Positions 1-13,263 of a stretch of DNA of 64,000 nucleotides are shown one piece after another. The notes below the pieces were generated by a model, which had not been told where the DNA came from, searched no databases, and was given only the letters and a program-made list of their open reading frames with translations. Source of the stretch: Aspidiotus rigidus (Eukaryota; Arthropoda; Insecta; Hemiptera; Diaspididae). Position 1 is the stretch's first letter, and each line of letters starts with the position of its first letter. The stretch covers positions 17,085,001 through 17,149,000 of the forward strand of contig JAVHKY010000003.1 of NCBI GenBank assembly GCA_035079385.1, read 5' to 3'. Position numbers and translations under genes: made by a program.

Positions 1-339
1 TGATACGCTGAGGCGGCGAGCGGTCGAATCACATGAGACAACGAAGGAATTAGAACAAGAAAACGTGAACAAGCTGACAAATTATTCCATCTTCAACTTG
101 ACGTCGAAGCTGAAGAGATCTCCACCACCTGTCCTTACCAGGTGTACCGTGATCCCCCAAAGCTTACGAAGATTTCGCCCCCTCAAAAAAATTTTCAACA
201 AGCCAAAAAAAAGAGAACAATAATGTTACGAGAACAAAGGAAAACCCAGCCCCCAAAAATTTCCTACGAAGAATTGTCTTTAAAAAAGTGGCTTCACGGC
301 ACCCCTGCTTACTCCAAGCAATAAAGTATATGGAACGGC

Positions 340-2010
340 AAGTGAGAACGAGAATGAGATTGATCACCCGAGATGCTGGAGCGGGAAAGAACAAAGAAAA
401 GGCCCCGCCAGGAAAGTGAAACATCCCCTACCAAAGTCCTTACTGCGCCCAACTTCCCAGGTGACAGCTTTGTAAGGTGAATGTCAACATGCAGAAGGAA
501 GTTGAAAAGCTAAAGAAAATAATTCAGAAAAAGGACCAACTCATTCAGAAAAAGCTAGCCAACGTACGCTACAATTGATCCACCAGAAGGCACAGTTGAA
601 GAAACAGCAGGAAAAAATCAATAAACTTCATATAGTAGGCAGTAGAGGATCCCTTGGTGCTGCACCACCGAAGTCCTAAAAGAGAAGGCAACCTGCCAGA
701 GAAAGAGGACTGCCAGTACCCGAATGGCAGAGTCGCTCAAGTTCCAGCAGGTTAATCTGGAAAATTGTATTCTTGCGCAAGATCTCCTATGGCAATTTGT
801 AGCCGAGAGAGGAATGCATGTTGCACTACAGCGCACCAGGAGTACAAGGATGGTAAACAGATTATACTGGCTTAGCGGCCATTGGTGTTCGCCCGAAGTA
901 TTCAATTGCTCCAGGAGAAGTTGAAAGCGACGAGGAGTACATTGCTGTGAAGATGGTTGATATTGTTGTCTATAGTTGCTACTTCTCACCAAATCGCCCC
1001 TTCTCAGAATTTGAAGACTTTCTAGACAAGTTGGAAGAAAATTTGTCGAAACGGGAAGTGAGAAAATCATCGTGGCTAGCGATTTTAATGCCTGGTCAGA
1101 AGAATGGCGTCCTGGCCGAACTGACCTCCGTGGGTATGCCTTGGGAGGATGGTAATACACGTACCCAAACGCACCAAGGCGATCTCACATTTGCCTGAAA
1201 GAGCCTAGCCCGACGAATAGAAGGTTGGGCAATACTAGATCAAATGCTTGTTGGGAGCGACCATCTGTACATCAACTTTTCCATCTACAAGGAAGTTGAG
1301 GTCACTGCTCCACAAAAGCTGGTAAGAAAGTGGGCAGTCATAAAGCTGCATAGCAACCGCCAGAAGGCTAGCTACCTTGCTCTCATAGGGGCTGAAAACA
1401 AGAGCAAGAAGAAAATGCAGAGGTTGCAGAAAATAGCATGATAAAGACTGTTACCAAATCATACGATGCAGCCATACCCAGGCAATATCCACCAAGGAAG
1501 AGGAGAGCCGATTACTGGTAGACCAATAATATTGTCGAGTTAAGGAAGGAGGGCAACCGTCAGCGCCGGATATGCCAGCGTAGTGGAGGCCACGAAGGGG
1601 CGCCGGTGGTTGCACCTAAATACCAGCTGGCTCGTAAGAGGCTGAAGAAAGTCATAGAAGACAGCAAGAGTGCTGCTTGGAAAGAGTTGTGCAGAGCTGG
1701 AGGGCCACTGGAGCGCCATACACTCAGTTGACCCAGCACTGCTTGTTGATACATCCAATGTGGAAGTTGGTGAAGGACTGTTCCCTGTGCGGTGAAGGAA
1801 AGCCAGGCTAGCGTTGATTGATTAGAGGGATAAACCATCTGGCCCGCCACCCTCTTCCACTGGGGGAAAACTCTTAGAACGAGCGATAGCCAATCGACTT
1901 GAGAGCTATCTGAAGGAAAGAGATGTAATCTCAAGTAGTCAGCAGTACGGTTTTCAAACTGGACGTTGCATGTCAGATGCTGGAATCAGGCTGAAGAGGA
2001 TATTCGAGTC
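340..2010 (+). pseudogene. Degenerate LINE retrotransposon (APE endonuclease + start of reverse transcriptase)
   Basis: Decayed non-LTR retrotransposon read across several frames. Around 390-470 there is a K/R/P/S-rich ORF1-like stretch, and near 489-560 a charged helix (MQKEVEKLKKIIQKK). From about 735 comes an apurinic-type endonuclease: LKFQQVNLENCILAQDLL, then VYSCYFSPNRPFSEFEDFLDKLEE, then, after a frame change, VASDFNAWSEEW (the GDFNA active-site block) and RGYALGGW, then MLVGSDHLYINF (the SDH block). Around 1530-1700 the linker to RT is recognisable (NNIVELRKE, YQLARKRLKKVIEDSKSAAWKELC), and 1870-2000 gives RT motif LLERAIANRLESYL and SSQQYGFQTGR. At least four frame changes and stops break it, and the rest of RT is absent. 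Gene order and motifs fit R1/LOA/Jockey-type elements; the exact clade is inference. Confidence 0.8.
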
Positions 2011-3540
2011 AGCAATAATTGCGTGTCAGTTTTGCGCAGCCGTGTGAGATTAAGGTTGGAGAGAAGAGTGTTTTAATGGTTCGCCACTCACAGATGAAGC
2101 AGACCGTGCGCACGGATTACTTATTACACCTCGCAAATTTTGGAATACGGGGTTTGGAGTTTAGTACATTTCACAACTCGCAGCTCGCGGTGTCTCTCTC
2201 GCCAATTAAGTCAAACGAGACAAGCGAGAGGCCTGTTTTGCGGAGGTATGAATACTTCCTCTTCAACCAATGCCTTCATGTCCTTCTCTATACTCTTTGG
2301 AGACACTAGTAGTTGTATACGTAGTATTTTCCATTGATCGTATCGAAGAATCGCCGTACAATGAGCCATAAAAGTAAATACGATTTCATTAAACTTGCAG
2401 ACGAAGTTCGTTCCCGAAGAATTTCTCTTCGCTCGCTGTTAATTTAGTGTAAACACATTCTGCTTTAAGAATCTTTTCAACAATAGCAATGAACACGTTC
2501 GGATTAAATTATAAAAATTGCATTAAATTGAATACATATCGGGAATACAGAGTACATATGCTCTGATTCTCTGTATCGAAATGTATCGTTTTGTATTCTC
2601 GAGAAGTTTCTGTCGACTGATTGTAAGCTCATAAGCTTTTGCTTTCTTTCCTCTTGCTATTCGTTGTTGAAGACTGATAAGAGGAGCATAATGAAATTCG
2701 AACGAAACGGAACGTTCGAGCACATGGTAAAATATTAATCGATAAAACTTTCAGACTTTCTTTGTGTGCATGAAAACCATTTGACCAGTTATTGATGAAC
2801 AATCAAGACTATAACAAGACGAATAATAGTATATGCTACAAAATACGAGTAATTGTTGCCGAGGAAATCTTTCCGCAGGCGCCCGTAAACTTCCTCATTC
2901 ACAAAACTTTCGAACGATACAACGCTATTCGATCACTCACATTTGTAGTAGATTACAGAAATTGTTTTCCAAAATAAAATCAAATTATTATTTTGAATTG
3001 AATAATTTGGTCGTGTCGATACGTACAGCCATTTGTATCATAGGCATTTTAAATATTAGCATTATAATCTGGGACGGAAAATGACAAAATATTGGGATGA
3101 GTGGACTGTAAAAATGATAAAACTTGAAAAGTTTTATTTTCCATTTTTCATGATTAGCTCTATTCCGGTTTCCAGATTTAAAATTATATGCTTTTATAAA
3201 CAAAAAATTTCCTCGACGTAATAGGCTTTGAACAGAGCAGCGTACGCCCAAATAACAGACTGACTGTTGCGTAGGAGGCTATTGTTTTTCAATAGTGTAG
3301 CGTGATGCACGAATTTATGTACACAAAAATAGAACTGCTTATTATGGACAAATTTTATTGCTTCTATATTCTTCTTTCTTTTTCTCTCGCTTTTTAGCAG
3401 ATTGTCGAAAATCCATAAGTTGCAAGTTTCAAAAACCCACAAGTCTCAATTACGCCACCACAGTAGTCGATTTGTTTGGAAGTAGAAAACAAAAATTTTA
3501 TATGCTATTCGACGACACAATCGGCAACAAATCGTAGCTC
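2011..3540. other. No gene recognised (unique AT-rich DNA)
   Basis: I see no conserved motif, RNA or clear repeat. The open frames here are short and overlap on both strands. Confidence 0.5.
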
Positions 3541-3577
3541 GTTATTCATTGAAGAAAATTGACCGCGAGTGCACAAA

Positions 3578-4424
<847 letters not shown>

Positions 4425-4760
4425 CTATATGTGATAGAAGGGGGGAGGGGGGACTTGAAGAAATTTCGACTTCCAAGCTATACATGATAGGGGGGGGACC
4501 AAGTCCAACAGTATTGTAAAAGCGATTTCAAGCCCCCCCCCCCCTAATCATGTATACGACGGATTGGACTTGGAGAGATTTCGACTCTCGAGCCATAATA
4601 ATATTATATGATACGAGAAAGACTTGGAAAATTTCGACCTCCGAGCTATAAAGGGATTTGGATAACTTTCGACTCTTGAGTCATAAATATGATAGGAAGG
4701 AATAGGACTTAGAAAAATTCTTGCTTTTAGGCTATACACACCATGATACGAGGGACTCGG
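4425..4760 (+). repeat. 45-bp minisatellite, degenerate block 1
   Basis: Diverged units of the window-wide 45-bp repeat, recognised by the alternation of ATATATGATAGG, GGGGGACTTG and AAATTTCGACTCTCGAGC. Several units have poly-G or poly-C expansions. The block is followed at about 4840 by the GGTTCCTCGTTCAACTTCG module that accompanies this repeat elsewhere. Confidence 0.8.
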
Positions 4761-5012
4761 GAAAATGTGAGAATCTTCAAGATTTTAAATTTGAATTCTC
4801 AATACAAAACCAATTCGACTCATAGAACAAGTTCTCTGGGTTCCTCGTTCAACTTCGTTAAGGAAGTGTCAGTATAACGAAGCCTAAAAAGGTAAGTCCA
4901 GGGGCGGATCCGCAGGCAGGGGGGGATTTCCCCTCTAAAACAAAAAAAACAACGAAAAATAGGGTGTGGCAAAAGTCATTAAACATTTTGTACGTTCAAA
5001 AAAATAGAAAAA

Positions 5013-5217
5013 ACAAAAAATTAGACTAAAGAAAATACCGTTTAATCAACACCCCTCCTCCCCCCCCCAAAAAAAAAAAAAAAAAAAACAGGAGCAAAAG
5101 TGAAAAATTTACATTTTTTGCTCAAATTCAAATTTTTCACTTTCGCTTCTGTTTTTTGTTTTTTTTTTTTTTTGTGTTGATTAAACCGTATTTTCTCCAG
5201 TCTAATTTTTTATTTTT
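5013..5217. repeat. Short foldback (imperfect hairpin)
   Basis: The left part reading TTAGACTAAAGAAAATACCG...TTTAATCAACAC...AGGAGCAAAAGTGAAAAATTT returns inverted as AAATTTTTCACTTTCGC...GTGTTGATTAAACCG...CAGTCTAA. Arms are about 85-98 bp with roughly 19 bp between them, and both hold homopolymer A/T runs. It resembles a small non-autonomous foldback/MITE; no target duplication was identified. Confidence 0.75.
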
Positions 5218-5399
5218 TGACGTGGAACACGTCTTGTATATCGAGGAGGTATTTCTGAAAAATCGAGCATAATCGAGCGACAGATAAAAACGACAGATTT
5301 TCCATAGCATCCCATGTTAGGTAGCAACAGATTTCAGGTAGCAACAGATTTTAGGCAGCTAAAAAGGTAGGCCCCTGGCGAGGCGCATAGACCTTTTCA

Positions 5400-6225
5400 A
5401 TTCTAAAGATGATCTCACTTTCTTTGAGCTTCTCCTTCACCTTCCTTCAAAGAGGTGGGGTAAGGGGAATAAATGAGAAATTTTGTAACTCGTTCAACTG
5501 AAAATAATCAGTGCGAACGTGCGCGTGCGTCCGTGCACATCTCTACCCCGTGGGTGACGCAGAAATTTTCGAGTACAACCCGCATGGCGAATTCAAAATT
5601 TGCGTGCGTCCGTGCAAATGACCTGGGGATAATTTCGAAATCCTGATCCCTACCCTGATTTCATAATTTGCGTGCGTCCGAGGTGTGTGCGTCCGTGCAA
5701 ATGACCTTGGGACTTGGAAAAATTTCGAAATCTACAGCAAGGAAGGGGTCGAAAGGCGGAAGCTCAAAATATTTTATATCAGACTTATGCTAAACCAAGA
5801 TAGGAACCGCGAAAGAGGGCGAACGAGTGGAGCGAGTGAGCCCCACGAAAGGTTACCTCAAAATATTTCTCATAGAAGACTTAAATTTTTCATACCATTC
5901 CAATACAACAGCAAGACAGGGGGCGAACGAGCGGAGCGAGTGAGCCCCACGAAAGTCGATACCTCAAAATATTTCTCATAAAGGCGATACCTCACATTTC
6001 TCATAGAAGACTTGAATTTTCTCATACCATTGAATACAATAGGTGATACTTCAAAATATTTCTCATACAAGACTTATACGACGCCAAGGTAGCTAACGGG
6101 GTAAACAAGTAATATCTCACGAACACTTGACCTAGTAGAAGCCTAGACTAAAATATTTCAAGATCACTGATAAAATATAAAATTCATGAAATATGATCTT
6201 CATTTATTTGGCTATACCAGAAATT
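5400..6225. repeat. Dispersed repeat module A (with internal subrepeats)
   Basis: Contains internally repeated phrases such as GGCGAACGAGCGGAGCGAG, CCTCAAAATATTTCTCATA, CATACCATTCCAATACAACA and ACACTTGACCTAGTA. The same phrases recur in the same order near 59.2-60.07 kb, so this is a direct dispersed repeat pair about 54 kb apart. The stretch 5400-5500 (CTCACTTTCTTTGAGCTTC) is itself repeated at 6310-6390. No coding capacity seen. Confidence 0.75.
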
Positions 6226-8842
6226 TTTTTGGACAATCATAGTTTCTAGATCTAAATCCATAAGCGCAATTGGAGAAGTAAAATTATAATATGAAACTCG
6301 AGGAATATATAATCTCACTTTCTTTAAGCTTCCCGTTCTCCTTCCTCTAAGAAGGTGGGGTAGGTAGAATATAAATAAGAAATTCAACCGCAAAATAATC
6401 TTATATATTGCGAAACAAAGAACGTGTTCCACGCCTTCTCTACTCAGTTTGACTGAAAGTAAATCAATCGGGGGGGGGCAGGGGGTGGATTCCCCCCTGG
6501 CGAGGCGCGGAGCGCCGAGTTTTTTTTAATTTTTTTGAACGCGCAAAATGGTTAAACGACTTTTGCTGCACCCTTAGAGGAAATGAAATTTTTTGCTATG
6601 ATATTAAGAGACGCCAACCGAGAGTGTGGTTGTAGTAGTTTACAGTTTACAAGAATAAAATTATTAGTCATACTCCATTTATATAAGAAGATTTTTCAGA
6701 CTTTTTTCCTTCTTAAAGTGATTGTCTGGATCCGCGCCCGTATGTCCAGCACAATGGAAGGTAAGATAGCAAAAGTCTATCATACTGTATGTTAGACCTA
6801 GTATAATGAAGGCTAAGGATACGAAGGTCAAAGTTTCTCCAAGTTCCTTAAGTAAGTCAAGGCATGACAGATTGAGATAATTTATTCGTGCGAGGAATTT
6901 CTACACATCACGTCAGTATTTTTGGCCTAATATATAGGAGGCTATGACTGTAAAGCCTCGTATACTGTAAATTGAGCCTAGTGTAGCAGGCTTAGCGTAG
7001 CGAAGAGTCAAGATTATTGATGACGTAATAAAGGTCGGATGCGGATATTTTCTGGGCCCCCTTTGCCAATAAAACCACTCAGAAAAGATAGTTCTTAATA
7101 GTTATCAATTTTTGAAGGAGATAAGACGTTCTTCCCAAACCTACCCCTGACAACCACGTGATGAACTTGAATATATACACCGTCCTGCGAAACTTCACCA
7201 CCTCGTCTGTTCATATTATTTGTGGAGTCAGGACGTCTCTGTACAATATCGACAAAAAAATGATTAAAATCCTATTTTTTTTGGGGGGGGGGGGTGAGAC
7301 TGAAATAATTAAGAAAAATTCTTCGAGCAATCCTTTTCTTAGATCGTCTATCACATGCGTTACCACGGGAAAATATTTTCTCCCGCCCAAATAATGTAGA
7401 TTTAGGCGCCGGTAACTCGATTTACTTTTAAGGAAAAAGAAACTGAGGTACCGATTGTAGATTAAACAAAATACAATAAAATATTTGATGAAAATTTCTC
7501 GACGTAAAAATATACGAGTTCCTTTAACGAAATTTACGCCGAAAAAATTAAGTTTAATCCGTTTTCGTCGTCGTCGTAAAACGCTCACCGATGAATTACT
7601 CGATAAAAGCTGAAGACTACTAGTGTTGGGAGACACAATAACAACGAAGAAAAAATGAGACGATTTTGAAAGGAAACGCGACAAAAGAAAGATGACTGTA
7701 AAATTTGTTGTGATTTATTATCTGAAATGTTTACCGCTTCGAAGCCCACGCCTAAAATCGATATTGTTTGGGAGATACGTGCAACGAACGTTAATTATGG
7801 ATCTTATTTCATGTAAGACCTATCATGACACTATAAGTTAGGTCGAATTGTACGTCGTGGAGAGAGTATAATTTTCCTCACCCTCGTATCAAGTACCGTT
7901 TTCTCCAAATCAGAAATGAAATGCGATGTAGGATTGATAAACAATTTTTCAATTCTTGAAAACTGGTAATAGAAGCGGTAACGTAAATTTGGATCCTCGA
8001 GATAAGTATGAAGGTATAATGTTATAAGAGACGAACGAGTTCCTGTCGATGGAAGCAGAATTGAGATGTTATCACTGTCCATACTTGCACAGAATCGAAT
8101 TTCACGAACTCCTCGTCGCAATTCGCTCACTGAGATAGGTACCAGTTTCATTTTATCATTAAAAACAGTTTACATCTTACCTCATAAATTTGAACGTAGC
8201 CGTATAAATTACTAGAGTACTTTAAGCCCTCGGAAATGAAATGAGTCATCGTTTGTCATTAATTATCTACTCGTGCACAACCTATGTGGTGTCGCTAAAC
8301 GTTGCTTGAAGGTTATTTTAGAATTTCTCTTAGATAGTCGAAAAAAAGTGAAATGTATGCACTAAAATTTTCCAATAATGATTCGTTCATATATATTTCC
8401 GGAAAAGTGGGGAAAAGTGTTTTTGAGTTCTGAAGAAGGAAAAGAAAATGAAAGGGGAGATTAAGCAATAAATGAAAACTGAAATCGTTAAGCTATAATT
8501 GCGACTTGGTGCTCCTTTATTGTCTATTTTCAAATTTTTAATTAGACTCTCCGAGCTGCACTTCGTTACTCTAGCCTCAAAGTTTGACTATTATAAACGG
8601 AACACGTTAGAGTCAGGGTTTTGGCTGAGGTTTAAGTAGAGATTTTCTGACTTCTGTGCTGTGTCATTGTTTTTCTTTCATCAATAAAAATAATCTCAAC
8701 AATCTCTGGTCATTTCAACTCCTTTCATATTGTTTAGCGATCAATCCGCTGTCTGTTTCGTTGGGTCCGCGTCTGACTTTGATGACGTAATCAACAACCT
8801 AAATTAGGTTTGAATGCATATGTTACGCTCAATTCACGTAAT
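6226..8842. other. No gene recognised; short repeat modules at the left edge
   Basis: 6310-6560 holds a second copy of the CTCACTTTC module and a G/C-rich stretch (GGCGAGGCGCGGAGCGCCGAG) related to one near 4900. Around 6780-7020 are scattered TAGCCTAGTATAATGAAGGC-type phrases. Frames of 157 and 106 codons on the minus strand (7211-7684 and 7831-8151) show no recognisable domain. Confidence 0.45.
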
Positions 8843-8960
8843 TGCTCATTATGCGTAATGAGCAGTGAAATTGCTCAATACGCGTAATAAGCAGACGTGC
8901 TGCTCATTACACGTATGTGCAAAGTTGCTGGCCATTACGCGTAATAAGCAGGTGAAAATG
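8843..8960. repeat. Cluster of ATTACGCGTAAT-type palindromes
   Basis: Four imperfect copies of a GC-dyad palindrome lie about 30 bp apart. The first, TGCTCATTATGCGTAATGAG plus CA, is a near-perfect 22-bp palindrome. The others read CTCAATACGCGTAATAAGC, CTGCTCATTACACGTATG and GCCATTACGCGTAATAAGC. No adjacent gene tells what they do. Confidence 0.7.
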
Positions 8961-9084
8961 AACAATGAGGAGCTGATTTGATTGTAAAATAATGGTATTT
9001 TCATTTTACTTGGAATATTTCAAAAAATCATTATAATGTAAATTACTTTCTATTATCACTCAAGGAGATCTTCATTACTTTCGA

Positions 9085-9217
9085 AATTCAAAATCTTATT
9101 CTATTAGAAATAGGAAAGTTGAAATACGGATATTCTTTTGCTTTGCCAGTGGCAAGGTTTAAACCTCACACCTCTGAATCAAGAGTCCGCGACTCCACCG
9201 CTCGGCCACCGGCGCCG
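9085..9217 (-). mobile_element. tRNA-derived SINE, minus-strand copy
   Basis: On the minus strand the head reads like a tRNA: GGCGCCGGTGGCCGAGCGG (A-box), a 5-bp anticodon-like stem around GATTC, then GAGGTTTAAACC (B-box). A body beginning GGCAAAGCAAAAG and containing CTTTCCTATTTCTAATA follows. The same head and body occur at 9480-9640 on the plus strand. Lack of a proper anticodon loop and the attached shared body argue for a SINE rather than a functional tRNA gene. Confidence 0.75.
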
Positions 9218-9218
9218 T

Positions 9219-9478
9219 GAAAAAATATCGCCCTATTTCAACTTTGAAAGGAAAGTTCCTACTTGTGATGAGGCACAAATCCGTATTTTAAGTTTCCTAT
9301 TTCTAATAATTTTTGTGAACATGTCCACTTTGAAATTTCTATTAGTTGCCCACTCCTGGCTTTTCTGGACACTCCTCCCGGCATTAGTGCGCGTTTGCGA
9401 CTGCCTCTTTTGGCCTTTGTGCCTTATCACAAGTAGGAACTTTCCTTTTAAAGTTCAAACAGGGCGATATTTTCTCGC
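9219..9478. repeat. Inverted repeat joining two head-to-head SINEs
   Basis: GAAAAAATATCGCCCTATTT...GGAAAGTTCCTACTTGTGAT at the left returns inverted as ATCACAAGTAGGAACTTTCC...GGGCGATATTTTCTCGC at the right (arms about 52 bp). They immediately precede the two diverging tRNA-like heads, so they look like the shared 5' flank of two SINE copies. A third SINE-body fragment (CTTTCCTATTTCTAATAATT, GAACATGTCCACTTTGAAAT) lies between them. Confidence 0.65.
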
Positions 9479-9479
9479 A

Positions 9480-9640
9480 GCGCCGATGGCCTAGCGGATG
9501 AGTCGCGGACTTCTGATTCAGAGGTGCGTGGTCCAAACCTCGTCACTGGCAGGGCAAAAGACTTTCCTATTTCTAATAATCCTTGTGAACATGTCCACTT
9601 CGAAATTTCTCTTATTCTATTATTTATCGTGATTGTCACG
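9480..9640 (+). mobile_element. tRNA-derived SINE, plus-strand copy
   Basis: GCGCCGATGGCCTAGCGGAT carries an A-box-like TGGCCTAGCGG (9487-9497), and GGTCCAAACC (9530-9539) is a B-box-like element 32 bp later, a normal RNA polymerase III spacing. The anticodon arm ACTTC/GAGGT pairs, but its loop (TGATTCA) lacks the universal T before the anticodon. The tRNA-unrelated body CTTTCCTATTTCTAATAATC, then GAACATGTCCACTTCGAAAT, matches the other copy. Confidence 0.75.
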
Positions 9641-9702
9641 ACTTCTAGACTGGTGGACAAATCATGGAAATGGCCAATTCTTGCATTCCAACATTATTTC
9701 TT

Positions 9703-10560
9703 GAGACATTTGGGCAACCATCGGTTATGGGGGTAAAAACACTCGCTGAATCCGAATTTCATGGTTGCCAAGTCAAATTTTGCCTCCTTATGGCCCAAAT
9801 CCAAGATGGCGGCTGAACTCATTTCATTTCTGTCTCAAGGTAAAACCGAAGGTTGTGATTTTTTTTTTTTGGAGGGGGGAGGAGGTTGCTGGTGTACAGA
9901 ATTGCGTCTTCAAACTCTACTCTACTCGAGATATTGGAAATTGGTCAGGTTAAAATGACAGAGCTTCCTCTCAACTGCATTATATACTATCAAAACAGAG
10001 CATATGTATTTCAAAATTGGTTCGTAGAAATAAGATAAACTGTAAAATAAGGAGGATTATTTAAAATTGTTGCTCAAATAATTTTATTGATAAAGAATCA
10101 TATTTTTTAAAGGAAAAAAGGAAAAAGAACGACAAGCATGTTTGCGAGAACGTGACCACAGGACCCAAATATCTCGACTTTTGATTCCCAGGCAAGCTCA
10201 TGATGGTCGCTTTTGATTTTCCCGGGTCAAAAAACCATAGAAACGATACCCTATCTTGTCAATAAATTTGGCCTTAATTTGATCCGAATCTGGGTCCTCA
10301 TCTTGACTGTATGTGATCCCAATGTCTCAAGTTGAGTTTGAAGATCCAATTCTGTACACCAGACACCCCCCCCCTCCCCATCCAAAAGAAGAAAATTACA
10401 ATTCTCTGTTTTATCTTGAAACAGAAATAAAATGAGTTTGGCCGCCATTTTGGATTTGGGCCATAAGAAGGCAAAATTCGACTTGGCAACCATAAAATTC
10501 GGATTCAGCGAGTGTTTTACGCCTATAACCGATGGTTGCCAAAATGTCTCAAGAATAGAG
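9703..10560. repeat. Inverted repeat pair, arms about 240 bp
   Basis: The left arm (9703-9945) includes GGGCAACCATCGGTTATG, CACTCGCTGAATCCGAATT, GCCCAAATCCAAGATGGCGG and GTGTACAGAATTG. The right arm (10318-10556) is its diverged inverse. About 370 bp separate them. Open frames with the peptide PKSKMAA on both arms are read-throughs of the repeat. It is probably a foldback element or two inverted copies of one repeat. Confidence 0.8.
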
Positions 10561-13263
10561 ATGCATTTCAAGAAAAAGTCCACCTGTCTATTCGGTCTGC
10601 ATGGCACGCAGAATTGCTTGTCTATCAATTGCTTTGACGCACCGACGATGTCTCTTCCAGTTCCCACTGAACCAAGCCGAACCAATTCGGATTGGTTCAT
10701 AAGGATGCTCAATACGCGTAATTTTCTCAATTTCACAACAAAATTTAGCGATGAATCCGAAAAAAAAAAATGAAAATGAAAATGAGTGAAGGGGCCTGAG
10801 GTGGAGGTTTCTGTCAATCTTTCGCTTTAAGCTAACAACAAAGGGCTACTTCTTCGTATCGTTTCCTTAATCCATAGAACAACGAGAAACTCAGCCTGCC
10901 TTGATTAGACACTGTGTCCTAGCTGATCCCTCCTCCCCGCTAGAACACGATAGAATGCAAGTTCGCACCATTTTTTTTTTTTCAACTAAACACTAAATTC
11001 TGCTGAAAAAGTGAGTCAAGTTTGGAATTCTGAACAATTTTTTGTCTTTGGGGAATTTTTCACCCTTTTTACACCCAATGATCCATTTTGGCGATTAACA
11101 AGGGCGGGGAAATAGATGATAAGAAGTTCCCAGTGTAAAAACGTTAGTCTGGTATATCGAGGGTTCCATGACACATCCGTCTCCCTTACTTGCTGCTTGT
11201 GTCGCTTCTACATCTTCCAGATAGGCAACTTCTGATCTTCTCATTGAACGCCAATATTTTGGAGCAGATAATGTTCTCGGTCCTCACGCGGTCCACCTTA
11301 AGAAAATTTTACTGTATGCTTTTATTCTCGATTAAACATCACCCCGAACAAAAATGAAGCTACTCCCACAGAATTGAAAAATACCCTTATAAACGAGTTT
11401 CAAGGTCAATTTCGCATGTATTCTGATTTACAATCAATTCATTGATGACTTTCCGACGATCTGTAAAAATCACTTTATCCAAAAATAAAAATCTATTCGC
11501 GAAAAAATAAAAAATTGACTTTCAAATTCTATACTCGCAGGTCACATCAACTTATTCGATAGTATCATCATAGCCGAGTAATCACCGCTATATATATTTC
11601 TTTTTCATGCTCGATTTCGATAGTAAAAGCAATGAAAAATAATTCCCTTCGCAACATTCGATCGACGGATTTTCACTCATGTTTAATTTTTTACGACAGC
11701 TTTTCTTTCCAACTTTTAATCTAAATAATGACCCAATCCTCTATACAGTATTGATGGAATGTTGGTGTTTTTTGTACGTAAAACAAAGTATCAATGAAGA
11801 GAGAGACCGGCTGAAAAGGTGTAAAATGTGAAAAGTGTGACGATACTCTTTCGTTTTTCATCTGAAATTCTAAGCCTGAAAATTGAACTCGAAGTAATTT
11901 CCGTTTTATGACAACTTTTCGTCCTCTGTCAAGTGCATGTAGCATGCACAGATTGCTTGTATACGATGTAACTCGTTTTATTTATTGTGAACGTTTTCTA
12001 CACAAATGTCCAATAAACTTTACTGCAGCGCGGTGAAATAAAAGTAAGGCGATTTCAAAATATACGTCTCGTAAAAGTAGGTACTTCCTGAAGTAAAATG
12101 CGGAGGTTAAATCTGATCAACTTTCTATTTTTTTAGAAGTTTTTAAACAATTTGAGTTCTGAAGACGTTAGAATTTAAGGATGCAGGTATATTTTAGAAA
12201 GCTTATCATTACGTCATTGTACATTGTCGGATAATTAATTCACATTGAGATATTCAAAATTTTAAAATATAGTTTAGAATAATGTACCAACAGTGGCGAC
12301 TTTCGCGTGTCAGGGTTAACTTATCTGTTTCATCATATTTCTTAGACACAAAAAATGACCCACCACGTCTCAGTATAATCATACTTAACCGAAAAATGCA
12401 AAAAACCGACTTGAAAAAAATGAAAACGAAATAATTTCGCGGCGTTCTTTGTAGTCATCCAAGGGAGAAAATGTTACTAGACTATTTTCTTCATCTCTAA
12501 CCGGCTTTCACCCCGAAAATTATGTATCTCTCATCTCTAGAAATGAATTGTGTACCCATTTCTCATTAGTAGCAAACTCGTGGATTCTCTATCAAGATGT
12601 TGTACATTGTCGGGCTATAAAAGGGCTTCCAGTATGGAAATTTACATTGATCGGAAGACCGTACAAAAATAGACGGGAACTAAACGTTTTTGGTTAGAGA
12701 AGTACGAGTACTAATAAACTAACGTTCCTTTCCATCCTATTTTATTTGTTCTTGTACGGTCTCGTGAATTCATTATTAATTTCTGTAAAACGTGACTATA
12801 CAGGCGGAAATCGCAAAAACTTATAAATTACTCGCGTATAAGGGTTTTGCTTTTTAGAAAACAATTGTTTTGATGGGGGTTTCGCATCGCTGAAAAAATT
12901 TGAAGATCCTAATCATGTAAACAGTAGATACAAAAAAATGACTCTGTCCCTCCCCCCCCCCCCCCTTTTGAATTACTCTTGTTATACCAAATATTCGAAA
13001 TTGCGCACGTATTACAGTATATGGAAGTAGTTCTATCGTATGACGAGGTGCAAAGCTCCTGACATTCCCTTGCGCTCAATACTTTGCAAATATCATACTT
13101 TCTCATGAATGATTGCAGAAAATAGTTGTTCCCTGACTACTTAGGAAAGTATACTGTATATTGGGTGGTTTGAAAAATATCTCTATACTAGAACAGGTAG
13201 GCAGCAAGACCTCACCCAAATCCCACCCAACCCTATACCCCTATACATTCTTGAAAAATAGGG
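10561..13263. other. No gene recognised
   Basis: AT-rich DNA with one short poly-C tract near 12950. No domain, RNA gene or large repeat was recognised. Confidence 0.45.

Noticed and set aside
7211..7684. 157-codon minus-strand frame
   Set aside because: Ser/Phe/Arg-rich composition typical of chance frames in AT-rich DNA, no domain recognised.
9480..9556. A functional tRNA gene
   Set aside because: The anticodon loop is abnormal and the head is attached to a shared SINE body; the second copy has the same features.
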